Positions 24,735 to 33,393 of a stretch of 64,000 nucleotides of DNA are shown here, piece by piece. The position numbers were made by a program, and so were the translations under genes. The notes under the pieces are model-generated. The model was not told the DNA's origin and did not search any database. It saw only the letters and a list, made by a program, of their open reading frames with translations. Source of the DNA: Acidobacteriota bacterium (GTDB taxonomy: Bacteria; Acidobacteriota; Blastocatellia; Pyrinomonadales; Pyrinomonadaceae); assembly GCA_016715115.1 (NCBI GenBank), contig JADKBM010000016.1, positions 1,612,001 to 1,676,000 of the forward strand. The letters are read 5' to 3'. The first letter of the stretch is position 1; every line of letters begins with the position of its first letter.

Positions 24735-27700
24735 TTGACTACACCAAAATCAGAATACGGAGCTGATTCAATCACAGTTTTAGAAGGCCGCGACGCCGTC
24801 CGAAAGCGTCCGGCGATGTACATCGGCTCGACCAGCGAGATCGGGCTCCATCACCTTGTTTACGAGGTCGTCGATAACTCGGTCGACGAAGCGCTTGCCG
24901 GATATTGCGATACGATCGACGTTACCATTCACATCGACAATTCGATCACGGTCATCGATAACGGCCGCGGAATTCCGACGGACATTCACACGCAGGAAGG
25001 CCGGTCGGCGGCGGAGGTCGTCCTGACGATTCTTCACGCCGGAGGAAAGTTCGACTCAAACTCGTACAAAGTCTCCGGCGGACTTCACGGCGTCGGCGTC
25101 AGCTGCGTCAACTTTCTTTCCGAATGGCTGAAGCTCGAGATCTGGCGCGACGGCAAGACTCACGAGCAGGAATACAAGGTCGGAATTCCCGTGGCGCCGC
25201 TCGCAGAAACCGGAAAAACGTCGCGCCGGGGCACGAAGATCACGTTCCGACCCGACGGCGATATTTTCGAGACCACCGAATACAGCTTCGACAAGCTCTC
25301 CGAGCGCCTTCGCGAAAAGGCGTTCCTGAACAAGGGCATCCGCATCCACATCAAAGACGAGCGCGAAGTCCCAGAGAAGACCCACGAATTCTATTACAAG
25401 GGCGGAATCGCCGAATTCGTGAAGCATTTGAACAAGAACAAATCGCCGCTCCACGATGAACCGCTTTATTTTGAAATGATCTCGGACGAATTGTCGGTCG
25501 AGGTCTCGATGCAATACAACGACAGCTACGACGAAAAGATCTTCTCGTTCGCGAACAACATCAACACGGTCGACGGCGGAACGCATCTTTCCGGATTCCG
25601 CGGCGCGATCACTCGAACCATCAACGCCTACGCCGAGAGTTCGGGCCTGCTCAAGAATTCGAAAACAACGCTTTCCGGAGACGATGTCCGCGAAGGACTG
25701 GTCGCGGTGATCTCGGTCAAGATCCCGCAGCCGCAGTTCGAAGGACAGACGAAAGGCAAGCTCAACTCGCCGGTAAAAGGGCCGGTCGAGTCGTTCCTCA
25801 ATGAAAAGCTCGGCGAGTTCTTCGAACAGAATCCGGTCGTTGCCAAAAAGATCGTCGGCAAAGCCGTCGATGCCGCCCGCGCCCGCGAAGCCGCGCGCAA
25901 GGCCCGCGAGATCGTCCGCAAATCCGCGCTCGGCACCTCGACGCTTCCCGGAAAACTCGCCGATTGTCAGGAAAAGGATCCTGCGCTTTCAGAGATTTAC
26001 CTCGTCGAAGGCGACAGTGCCGGCGGTTGTTTTTCCGGCGACACGAAAGTGGCGCTTGTTGACGGGCGAAGGCTCAGTTTCCTCGAGTTGATCGAGGAAC
26101 AAGAGTCGGGCAAACAGAACTACTGCTACACAATTCGCTCGAACGGAACCGTCGGCGTCGAAACTATCACGAATGTTAGACGAACGAAACAAAACGCCGA
26201 AGTTGTTAAGGTCACGCTTGATAACGGGGAGGAATTGATTTGTACGCCGGATCACAAATTCATGTTGCGCGATGGTACGTACAAGGAAGCATTAGAGTTA
26301 TCGCCGGACGATTCACTTATGCCGCTTTATCGGCGTTTATCTGACACTAGTGAGAAGGGGATAACAATCAACGGATACGAAATGGTTTGGGATCCTCGGT
26401 CGAATTCGTGGTTTTTCACCCATCTGCTGTCTGATTGGTACAACAGATGGAAGGGCGTCTATCGAAAATCCGACGGCGAACATTGTCATCATGTCGATTT
26501 CAACAAATCAAATAACAACCCGAATAACTTGATTCGTTTATCAAAAGACGACCACCTTGAACTGCATCGGCGAAACGTTAAGGTAACGCTCCACCGTCCG
26601 GAAGTCATCGAGAAGTGCCGCGAACTGAAAACAACGCCTGGTTTTCGTTTGAAAATGAGTGAGCGGATGAAACAACCGGAAACCCGGGAAGTTTTGGCGA
26701 GACAGGCGCGAGAACAGTGGGCGGATGAATCATACAAACAATTCATGGCGGATAAATGGCGAGAGTTTTATTTGTCCGATGGAGAGTATCGGAAAGCGAA
26801 CGCTGAACAGCTGAATCGCGCCCAGAAGGAGTATTGGTCAACGAAAGCAAATCGTGAAGCGCAGTCGACCAGAACCCGTGAGTTTTTCGAATTGAATCCT
26901 GAGCGAAAACAATGGCTGTCTGAACTTGCAAATGAGCAATGGAAAGATGAAAGCTTGCGCGATTGGAGAAGAGCCGAAACCTCTAAACAATGGACCGGAG
27001 AATTTCGGCAACGCAGAAAGGAAGCGCTCAACAGAACTTATTTCAACAAAACGATTGCTTTACTGAAACAGGTTGAAATTGACGCTGGAGTACTTGATGT
27101 AGCTGAATTTCAAAATCGCCGTCTTGCAATTCGAGACAAGTCAGTGTTGCGATTCGACAAGTTCTGTCAGCGATATTTTGACGGAGATGTCGCTCGCGCT
27201 CTGGAAGCTGTTTCCAATTACAATCATCGTGTTCTGAAGGTCGAGAAATTGAACGAAACGATTGACGTCTACGACCTCGAGGTGCCTATAACTCACAATT
27301 TTGCCCTTGCATCCGGTGTTTTCGTTCATAATTCGGCCAAACAAGGCCGCGACCGCAAAAACCAGGCCGTTTTGCCGCTCAAGGGAAAGATCCTGAACGT
27401 CGAAAAGGCGCGTTTCGACAAGATGCTCGGGCACGGAGAAATCAAGGCGCTGATCACGGCGCTCGGCACAGGAATCGGCAAAGAAGATTTCGATGTCGGA
27501 AAGCTTCGTTATCATAAAATTTGCTTGATGAGTGTTGCTTCGGACGAGCCGACAATCGTTCTGAACGAACGCGGCGAGACCGAATTCGTGAGGATCGGCG
27601 AATTTATCGACCGGTGCATCGATGGTACGCGCGACGCGGAAAACTATCAGGTTGCGGCGTTCGATCTTGAGACGAAAGATCTGGCGTTCCGTCCGCTAAA

Positions 27701-30095
27701 AGCTGTGATCCGCCACAAGCTCGACGAAGATCTCATCAAGATTCGAACCCGGTACAACCGAAGTGTGAAAGTTACGCGCGGACATAGTGTCTTTGTTTAT
27801 GAAAACGGAGAAACAGTATTGAAGGCCGGCAACAAGATCGAGGTTGGTGATTACGTCGTCGCCACCAAGAAATTGCCGCGGCCGGTTTTCGAAGTGAATG
27901 AGATCGATTTGGTCGATCTGTTTTATGCATCGGGTCAAACCCAAAATCTGTATCTTGAAGGCGAATCAGTCCGCGATGTCGCCAAGAATCGGGTTTTGTC
28001 AAACGTTTTAAGGCCGGAACTCTGGAGCGAGCCGAGAATCGAACTCAGCGCGAACGAGTGGACCCGATTGTCACAGAGGCGTCAGGCGCTCGGCATATCG
28101 CAAAAACAGGTTGCGGAAATGACGGGAGTCAAACAGCCGATCACGATTTCGCATTGGGAACGCGCCATTAATCGCCCGATCCAGAGCCACTTCGAAAATT
28201 ATCTCGAGGCGATCCGGTGGACCGACAAACTCGAATTTGACGTAGTTCCTTCGAGGTTGGAGTCATTTGCCGGCCACACGACCGTAACGAAGAACGCCAA
28301 GTGGCGCAAGATCAGCGATTACAAGTGCTTCAGCGAGTTTTCGAAAAATGAGATCAGGCAGTTGGACGACCACGTCAGGATTGTTCCCAAGGCCCACTCG
28401 AACAAGTCCTTCGGTCGATTTTTGCCGGTTACCAAGGAGTTTGCCTGGTTTCTCGGATGGTTCATCGCCGAAGGGACTCTGAGCAAGAATCAGGTAAGCC
28501 TCAATATCGGCTCTAAAGATCTAGCTTTTGTTGACGAGCTAACCGAATCGATCAGAGCCGTTTTTGGAGAAACTCCGCGTCTTTTCCAAAAAGGACACTC
28601 CATCAAGTTGTACTTTCAAAGCGTTCTCGCTTCGAAACTCCTCAAATCGCTGGGCGTTGCGGCGCGCGCTCACAAAAAACGTTTGCCCGACCTTGCCTTC
28701 AACCTATCCGAGGAATTGCAGCTTGTCTTGCTCGAGGGGTATTTTTTGGGCGACGGGACACTCTCCGGGAACCGCGTTTCAATGACTACGAACTCTGCGG
28801 ACTTAAAGGACGGAATTCTGTACCTCCTAGGTCAGCTTGGACTATTCGGTTCGGTTAGTGATCTGCCCGCCGGTTCCAATGATTTTATCCAAACGAAACA
28901 CGATTACTTCACGATCAACATCGGAGGAAAGTCTCAGCTCGAGAAATCCCGGGCAGTCTGGAAGCGACACGCCAACGCCGCGCGAGCCGACAGCCATATC
29001 GCAAAGCCGGCGCGAAAATCCTCCGATTTGATCGAAATCAGTGAGGACTTGATCGCCTTGAGAGTGCTGGAGACAAAGTCAGTTCCCAACGATGGCGAAT
29101 ATGTTTACGACTTTTCGGTTCGGGATGATGAGAACTTCGTGGCCGGCGTCGGCGGCTTGCTTTGTCACAACACTGACGCTGACGTTGACGGGTCGCATAT
29201 CAGAACGCTTTTGCTCACGTTTTTCTACCGGCAAATGCCGGAACTCGTCGAAAAAGGACATATCTACATCGCCCAGCCGCCGTTGTACAAGGTCAAGAAA
29301 GGCAAGAAGGAAGAGTACATCAAGGACGAACCGCAGATGTTCCGGTATTTGATGCGAGTGGCGACCACCGACGTCCAGATCTCCGCCAACGGCAGGCCCG
29401 TCGAGGGGCGTGAACTCTCTAAGGCGCTCGAACAAACCGTCGAATTTCAAAACTATTCGGGCCGTTTCGTTCGCCGAATCGGCAACGATATGAAGCTCCT
29501 GAACGCGATTCTCGATGCTTTCGCCGGCCGTGACGGGATTTTGCTCCGCCAGAACATACGCCTGCGGAAGATTTTTCAGTCGGAAGAATTGATCGCTGAG
29601 ATCGAAGGCAAGATCGCCGCCGCCGGGTATCGCACGGAACTGCTTTCGGACGAGGAACACGGGCTCGGGGAAATTCAAGTGACGATGCCGAACGGCACGA
29701 AGGTTGTCTTTGACTGGAACCTTGCGAGTTATGTCGAATTCCAAAAATCGATCGAATTCAAACGCGCGCTTGAACTGAACTTCTGCGGACCGTTCGTGCT
29801 CGGCGAAAACGGCAAGTCGGAGACGATCGAAACCCGCGAAGAATTGCTGGAAAAGGTTATGGCGCTCGCGAAAAAGGACCTTAACATCCAGCGCTACAAA
29901 GGTTTGGGCGAAATGAACCCGGAACAGCTTTGGGAAACGACGATGGATCCCGAAAAACGAACGTTGCTTCAGGTCCGTATCGAGGACGCGATCGAAACCG
30001 ATGAGATCTTTACGATCCTGATGGGCGATCAGGTCGAGCCGCGCCGGCGTTTCATCGAACAGAACGCGCTCGATGTGAAAAACCTCGATGTTTAG
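24735..30095 (+). CDS. gyrB: DNA gyrase subunit B precursor containing two inteins
   Basis: The 1786-residue reading frame starts at a TTG with an AGAGG Shine-Dalgarno 7 bp upstream and is interrupted by two in-frame inteins at residues 432-866 and 933-1479. Removing them gives an 804-residue GyrB. It has the GHKL ATPase domain (RPAMYIGSTSE; DNGRGIPT), a transducer domain, and the TOPRIM/QUIN region (YLVEGDSAGG then SAKQGRDRKNQ; TDADVDGSHIRTLLLTFFYR). The C-terminal part includes an ~E. coli-like insertion and the closing RYKGLGEMNPEQLWETTMDP. Gyrase B drives ATP-dependent negative supercoiling with GyrA, which is not in the window. Both inteins sit in the most conserved TOPRIM motifs, so correct splicing is essential for the cell. 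A terminator follows at 30118. Confidence 0.96.
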   Translation: MTTPKSEYGADSITVLEGRDAVRKRPAMYIGSTSEIGLHHLVYEVVDNSVDEALAGYCDTIDVTIHIDNSITVIDNGRGIPTDIHTQEGRSAAEVVLTILHAGGKFDSNSYKVSGGLHGVGVSCVNFLSEWLKLEIWRDGKTHEQEYKVGIPVAPLAETGKTSRRGTKITFRPDGDIFETTEYSFDKLSERLREKAFLNKGIRIHIKDEREVPEKTHEFYYKGGIAEFVKHLNKNKSPLHDEPLYFEMISDELSVEVSMQYNDSYDEKIFSFANNINTVDGGTHLSGFRGAITRTINAYAESSGLLKNSKTTLSGDDVREGLVAVISVKIPQPQFEGQTKGKLNSPVKGPVESFLNEKLGEFFEQNPVVAKKIVGKAVDAARAREAARKAREIVRKSALGTSTLPGKLADCQEKDPALSEIYLVEGDSAGGCFSGDTKVALVDGRRLSFLELIEEQESGKQNYCYTIRSNGTVGVETITNVRRTKQNAEVVKVTLDNGEELICTPDHKFMLRDGTYKEALELSPDDSLMPLYRRLSDTSEKGITINGYEMVWDPRSNSWFFTHLLSDWYNRWKGVYRKSDGEHCHHVDFNKSNNNPNNLIRLSKDDHLELHRRNVKVTLHRPEVIEKCRELKTTPGFRLKMSERMKQPETREVLARQAREQWADESYKQFMADKWREFYLSDGEYRKANAEQLNRAQKEYWSTKANREAQSTRTREFFELNPERKQWLSELANEQWKDESLRDWRRAETSKQWTGEFRQRRKEALNRTYFNKTIALLKQVEIDAGVLDVAEFQNRRLAIRDKSVLRFDKFCQRYFDGDVARALEAVSNYNHRVLKVEKLNETIDVYDLEVPITHNFALASGVFVHNSAKQGRDRKNQAVLPLKGKILNVEKARFDKMLGHGEIKALITALGTGIGKEDFDVGKLRYHKICLMSVASDEPTIVLNERGETEFVRIGEFIDRCIDGTRDAENYQVAAFDLETKDLAFRPLKAVIRHKLDEDLIKIRTRYNRSVKVTRGHSVFVYENGETVLKAGNKIEVGDYVVATKKLPRPVFEVNEIDLVDLFYASGQTQNLYLEGESVRDVAKNRVLSNVLRPELWSEPRIELSANEWTRLSQRRQALGISQKQVAEMTGVKQPITISHWERAINRPIQSHFENYLEAIRWTDKLEFDVVPSRLESFAGHTTVTKNAKWRKISDYKCFSEFSKNEIRQLDDHVRIVPKAHSNKSFGRFLPVTKEFAWFLGWFIAEGTLSKNQVSLNIGSKDLAFVDELTESIRAVFGETPRLFQKGHSIKLYFQSVLASKLLKSLGVAARAHKKRLPDLAFNLSEELQLVLLEGYFLGDGTLSGNRVSMTTNSADLKDGILYLLGQLGLFGSVSDLPAGSNDFIQTKHDYFTINIGGKSQLEKSRAVWKRHANAARADSHIAKPARKSSDLIEISEDLIALRVLETKSVPNDGEYVYDFSVRDDENFVAGVGGLLCHNTDADVDGSHIRTLLLTFFYRQMPELVEKGHIYIAQPPLYKVKKGKKEEYIKDEPQMFRYLMRVATTDVQISANGRPVEGRELSKALEQTVEFQNYSGRFVRRIGNDMKLLNAILDAFAGRDGILLRQNIRLRKIFQSEELIAEIEGKIAAAGYRTELLSDEEHGLGEIQVTMPNGTKVVFDWNLASYVEFQKSIEFKRALELNFCGPFVLGENGKSETIETREELLEKVMALAKKDLNIQRYKGLGEMNPEQLWETTMDPEKRTLLQVRIEDAIETDEIFTILMGDQVEPRRRFIEQNALDVKNLDV
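26028..27332 (+). mobile_element. GyrB intein 1 (435 aa) with HNH-type homing endonuclease
   Basis: The element starts at Cys432 directly after EGDSAGG and ends with FVHN at 866, followed by Ser as the +1 nucleophile. Splicing blocks are clear: block A (CFSGDTKVALVDG), block B (LICTPDHKFML, with the TxxH), block F (NETIDVYDLEVPITHNFAL) and block G (GVFVHN). Between B and F lies an HNH-type segment, EHCHHVDFNKSNNNPNNLI (near residues 582-600), followed by a run of helical ~30-residue segments rich in Trp/Glu/Arg (about 640-790), possibly NUMOD-like DNA-binding repeats. The insertion splits the TOPRIM glycine motif. The endonuclease looks intact. Confidence 0.93.
27531..29171 (+). mobile_element. 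GyrB intein 2 (547 aa) with LAGLIDADG endonuclease and helix-turn-helix
   Basis: The best boundary is Ser933 after YHKICLM, because joining to TDADVDGSH restores the conserved GyrB sequence. The intein ends with LLCHN (1479), followed by Thr as +1 nucleophile. Block A is SVASDEPTIVLNERG, block B has KVTRGHSVFVYENG (TRGH), and block F is YVYDFSVRDDENFVAG. Two dodecapeptide motifs, FLGWFIAEG (1239-1247) and LLEGYFLGDG (~1332-1341), define a LAGLIDADG endonuclease. Between block B and the endonuclease is an XRE-like helix-turn-helix (ALGISQKQVAEMTGV and onward, ~1115-1150), unusual in an intein. Confidence 0.92.
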
Positions 30096-30117
30096 GATTT
30101 CGACCTTCCGAATTATT

Positions 30118-30161
30118 GGGCTATCTGAGAACGCGCGGTTCAAGATAGCCCTTCCCTTTTT
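30118..30161 (+). terminator. Rho-independent terminator after gyrB
   Basis: GGGCTATCTGAGAAC pairs with GGTTCAAGATAGCCC around GCGC, with a small internal mismatch, and is followed by CTTCCCTTTTT. It lies 22 bp after the gyrB stop. Confidence 0.85.
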
Positions 30162-30249
30162 CAATTCCGTTGTCGTTAGCATCGGAACTCTATGTTAAGC
30201 TACCGACGTTTGGTTCTGCATTCCAGGTCAAATTCTTCAGGAGAAACGA

Positions 30250-31146
30250 TTGAAAATGAGAATACTTCGGATACCTATGCCGTTTCAGATCTTGCTGATG
30301 CTTTCGGTGCTGACCTTCGGAGGCGCCTACTTGTTGCTTGGCCAGCAAGCTCCGTCAGAGGAGTCTGATTGGCCCTGGAAGGTCGTTACCGAGAGCAAGG
30401 TCTTCCTGAACGGCGCGCCTGTCGGAAAACTGAGCAACCTGTTGCCCCTGACAAAGAAGATCGGCGCTGTAGTCGGTCAAGGCCGGCGAATCGGCAAGTT
30501 CGATCAGTACGAATACCCGCAAGTATTGATCGTCGCCGATCCGGATACCTCTATCGCCCGAATCGCACAATTGGCCGATTCAATAGTTGAGGCGACAGGC
30601 GAACCGATTCTCGTCAAGAGATCATCGTTGGACAATCCATCGACCGGTCCGAAACCGAACCCTCTTGCGTTGGTCGTGACGACCGAAAACATTGACGCAA
30701 ACAAAGCCAAGCGATTGGGGAATTTGCCGGATTCGGAACTCGGTTCGGTCGGCCATCGTGTCAATATCTTTCGCAAAAACAGTCCAGAAGAGCTGCGTCT
30801 CGCTCGAACCTACGAGTCCAGCATCGAGATCGGCAGTGATGGAAAGTACTTTCTGAATGAGCCGACAGCTAAACTCGAAGTCCGGTCGTCGACCAACGTC
30901 GGTTCAAGACTACTCACCAATACCGTTCAAATGCCGCCGGTCGCACCGCTGAAACAGCGAATTCTGCCTCGTGCTGAACTGCCGTCTGCCATCGCCAAAC
31001 TGGTCAGCACTGCCAATTCGGAAAGTCAGGAGATCTTCATCATTGCCAGCGAGAAGGCAAGATACGACAGCCTCCTGCAGATTCTGGAAGGAATCGATAC
31101 CGAGGCGAGGATCGTCGTTATGGTCCGCCTGATCGAAGCAAAGTGA
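30250..31146 (+). CDS. Membrane-anchored protein with ExbD/TolR-like periplasmic domains
   Basis: The 298-residue protein has an N-terminal hydrophobic anchor (PFQILLMLSVLTFGGAYLLLG). Two regions resemble the ExbD/TolR periplasmic fold: QVLIVADPDTSIARIAQLADSIVEAT (~96-121) and EIFIIASEKARYDSLLQILEGI (~260-281). There is no proton-channel Asp in the short transmembrane segment and no ExbB/TolQ partner nearby, so a TonB-system role is only a guess. AGGAG at 30239-30243 is 6 bp before the TTG start used here; an ATG two codons later (30256) is the alternative. A terminator follows at 31189. Confidence 0.6.
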   Translation: MKMRILRIPMPFQILLMLSVLTFGGAYLLLGQQAPSEESDWPWKVVTESKVFLNGAPVGKLSNLLPLTKKIGAVVGQGRRIGKFDQYEYPQVLIVADPDTSIARIAQLADSIVEATGEPILVKRSSLDNPSTGPKPNPLALVVTTENIDANKAKRLGNLPDSELGSVGHRVNIFRKNSPEELRLARTYESSIEIGSDGKYFLNEPTAKLEVRSSTNVGSRLLTNTVQMPPVAPLKQRILPRAELPSAIAKLVSTANSESQEIFIIASEKARYDSLLQILEGIDTEARIVVMVRLIEAK

Positions 31147-31188
31147 CGCGCCGAAAGCGCCTGGTTTTTCGCCATCCGACTTGCCGGA

Positions 31189-31223
31189 GGCCGTCTGAAT
31201 TTGATCTTCAAACGGCCTTTCTT
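31189..31223 (+). terminator. Rho-independent terminator after the ExbD-like gene
   Basis: GGCCGTCTGAA (31189-31199) pairs with TTCAAACGGCC (31207-31217) with one mismatch, followed by TTTCTT. A smaller GCGC-CGAAA-GCGC hairpin with a T-tract (31148-31168) precedes it. Confidence 0.75.
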
Positions 31224-31292
31224 AATGGGGCTCTGCCGCAAAGTAAGGTAAATAGATCAGCATCGCCTGCCAGGCGCGTTTTTCAAACTCCC

Positions 31293-31368
31293 GATTCTCG
31301 AATTTCTGGAATCTTGGATTTCTCGGAATCCCAAATGACAAATCCGAAATCCCAAATAGTGATCGCTT
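31293..31368 (+). repeat. Heptad inverted repeat upstream of nadA
   Basis: GAATTTCTGGAATCTTGGATTTCTCGG units (left) face AATCCC/AAATCCG/AAATCCC units (right), the same degenerate family seen at 11806, 33868, 41606, 50515 and 57812. The rest of the gap (31369-31473) holds no recognisable signal. Confidence 0.65.
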
Positions 31369-31473
31369 TCAACGGCTGACCGCCGCCAACGCCCATCCAA
31401 TCGCTTGATAAAGCACTTTCAACGTGTAATTATTTTTCCAAATCGAATTCCACAATTCGCATCTTACAAACTT

Positions 31474-32583
31474 ATGTCAGCCGTAATTGAAGCACTACGA
31501 CCGTTGGAAGAATATCTTGTGATGAACGACTTCGAGCTGGACGAACGAATCATCGCGGCGAAGCGCGAACTCGGTTCACGGGTCGTCATTCTCGGTCATC
31601 ACTATCAGCGCGACGACGTCGTTCGATACGCCGATCTGACTGGCGATTCTTACCAATTGTCCGTAATGGCATCAAAAACTGACGCCGAATTCATCGTCTT
31701 CTGCGGCGTCCATTTTATGGCCGAATCGGCCGATATTCTCGGAAAGCCGGCGCAGCGCGTGATCCTGCCCGACCTCGGCGCGGGATGTTCGATGGCCGAT
31801 ATGGCGACGATCGATCAGGTCGAAGACGCTTGGGAACAACTCCGCGAGATCGGCGTTTTGAATTCGAAGGTCGCGCCGATCACATATATGAACTCGTCGG
31901 CCGCGATCAAGGCGTTTTGTGGACGCAACGAAGGCGTCGTCTGCACATCGTCGAACGCCGTTCCGCTTTTCGACATCTATCTGAAGGAATTCGACAAAAT
32001 GTTCTTCTTCCCGGATCAGCATCTCGGACGGAACACCGGCAAGAAATTCGGAATCCCGCTCGACAAGATGGCGCTATGGGACCCGCATAAGGAACTCGGC
32101 GGCAACACCGAGGAGCAACTCCGCGAGGCGAAGCTCATCCTCTGGCGCGGACACTGTTCCGTACACGGAAGATTCAAGCCTTGGCACGTTGATCAGATTC
32201 GCGCCGAGGTTCCGGGCGTCAAGGTTCTCGTCCATCCGGAATGCGTGCACGAAGTAGTCGACAAAAGCGATCTAAACGGATCGACTTCGTACATCATCAA
32301 AACGGTCGAGGAATCACCCGCAGGTTCGAAATGGGCGATCGGAACGGAAGTCAATCTCGTTAGCCGGCTTGCGGACCGATTCCCCGACAAAGAGGTCCAT
32401 CTGCTCGCGCCGGACCTCTGTATGTGCGCTACGATGTATCGGATCTCGCCGCAAAGCCTCGCGTGGTCGCTCGAGAATCTGATCGGCGGAAACGTCGTCA
32501 ACGAGATCGTCGTCGATGACGAAACAAAACATTTCGCGAACATCGCGCTGGAGCGGATGATCGAGATGACGGAACGACGGTGA
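31474..32583 (+). CDS. nadA: Quinolinate synthase NadA
   Basis: The 369-residue enzyme condenses iminoaspartate with dihydroxyacetone phosphate to quinolinate, the second step of NAD biosynthesis. It needs one [4Fe-4S] cluster. The family motifs are all present: GHHYQRDDVVRYADLTGDSY (~33-52), the first cluster Cys in VFCGVHFMAESADIL, YMNSSAAIKAFCGRNEGVVCTSSNA, FFFPDQHLGRN, HPECVHEV (second Cys) and LCMCATMYR (third). The ATG at 31474 is chosen over one 69 bp earlier because homologues start near here. nadB and nadC are not in the window. The TGA stop is the first base triplet of a heptad repeat. Confidence 0.96.
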   Translation: MSAVIEALRPLEEYLVMNDFELDERIIAAKRELGSRVVILGHHYQRDDVVRYADLTGDSYQLSVMASKTDAEFIVFCGVHFMAESADILGKPAQRVILPDLGAGCSMADMATIDQVEDAWEQLREIGVLNSKVAPITYMNSSAAIKAFCGRNEGVVCTSSNAVPLFDIYLKEFDKMFFFPDQHLGRNTGKKFGIPLDKMALWDPHKELGGNTEEQLREAKLILWRGHCSVHGRFKPWHVDQIRAEVPGVKVLVHPECVHEVVDKSDLNGSTSYIIKTVEESPAGSKWAIGTEVNLVSRLADRFPDKEVHLLAPDLCMCATMYRISPQSLAWSLENLIGGNVVNEIVVDDETKHFANIALERMIEMTERR

Positions 32584-32706
32584 GAAGTGAGAAGTGAGAA
32601 GTGAGAACTGAGATGTGAAAAGTGAGAAGTGAGAACTGAGATGTGAGAAGTGAGATGTGAGAACTGGGAACTGAGATGTGAGAAGTCAGAACTGAGATGT
32701 GAGGAC
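32581..32706 (+). repeat. Heptad repeat array after nadA (GAGAAST/GAGATGT units)
   Basis: Units such as GAGAAGT, GAGAACT and GAGATGT run from the nadA stop codon for ~125 bp. They are of the same family as 590-733. A ~50-bp unique spacer separates them from the GCTCACC array at 32760. Confidence 0.9.
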
Positions 32707-32759
32707 TGAAAAGGTAATTGTTGACCGCGGACTGCAGAACGTCGATCTCGGAAATGGAC

Positions 32760-32911
32760 GGCTTACGGCTCACGGCTCACTGCTTACCGCTCACTGCTCA
32801 CCGCTCACCGCTCACCGCTCACCGCTCACCGCTCACCGCTCACTGCTCACCGCTCACTGCTCACTGCTTACCGCTCACCGCTCACCGCTCACTGCTCACT
32901 GCTCACTTTAG
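32760..32911 (+). repeat. Heptad repeat array before the ferredoxin gene (GCTCACC/GCTCACT units)
   Basis: Twenty or so 7-bp units CGCTCAC, TGCTCAC and TGCTTAC follow one another with little variation and stop four bases before the ATG at 32915. The reverse complement (GTGAGCG, GTGAGCA) resembles the GTGAGAA phase of the array after nadA, so the two can pair partly. The remaining bases before the gene (TTTAGACA) leave no clear ribosome binding site. Confidence 0.9.
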
Positions 32912-32914
32912 ACA

Positions 32915-33148
32915 ATGGCTGAAATTAAAGACAAACTTCCCGAAAACGCGCGTGGAGCCTTTTACGTCGACTCGCAGTGTATCGATTGCGATGTCTGTCG
33001 CGACACCTCGCCGAAGAACTTCGCTCGCAATGACGAGAACGGCTATTCGTTCGTCATCAAACAGCCCGGGACAAAAGAAGAGATCGAACTCTGCGAAGAA
33101 GCCCGCGACGCCTGCCCCGTCGAAGCTATCGGCGATGACGGAAGTTGA
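32915..33148 (+). CDS. Single-cluster [4Fe-4S] ferredoxin
   Basis: The 77-residue acidic protein has a CIDCDVC motif (~22-28) and a distal CPVEAI (~66-71). An extra Cys at ~60 (LCEEARDACP) may be a disulfide partner, as in Fer4_13-type monocluster ferredoxins of the Thermotoga/Desulfovibrio class. It is a small soluble electron carrier; the partner is unknown. It follows nadA, whose product needs an Fe-S cluster, but a functional link is only a guess. The ATG lies directly after a heptad array. Confidence 0.88.
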   Translation: MAEIKDKLPENARGAFYVDSQCIDCDVCRDTSPKNFARNDENGYSFVIKQPGTKEEIELCEEARDACPVEAIGDDGS

Positions 33149-33393
33149 AATAAGGATCGCGACTCGGAACCGATAGCGGTAGCGACCGAGAAATCACGGC
33201 GCGTTCAAGTTCCGAATACGCGTCCATTTTGCGAAGAACATGTTCATAAACAGCCAGCCCGGATGAACCGCCGGCGAAGTCCGCGATTCGATTCCCCGTC
33301 CGGGTGTTCCTGTCGCGACCCGCCGTTTTTCAAACCCGTGGAACACCGAAGTTTCTGCTTGCTTTATGCGCGAAACTCAAACAAAATAGCCCT
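33149..33393. other. Intergenic region before the CBS-domain gene
   Basis: This 245-bp gap has no convincing gene. An ORF reading through its end is an upstream extension of the CBS protein without a start signal. I see no clear promoter or terminator. Confidence 0.4.

Noticed and set aside
24780..30182. Several antisense ORFs opposite gyrB (e.g. 29079-30182)
   Set aside because: No motifs, and the sense strand encodes essential conserved sequence.
32699..33176. ORFs with LTAHCSPL-type repeats
   Set aside because: Translation of the GCTCACC array; the true gene is the ferredoxin in another frame.
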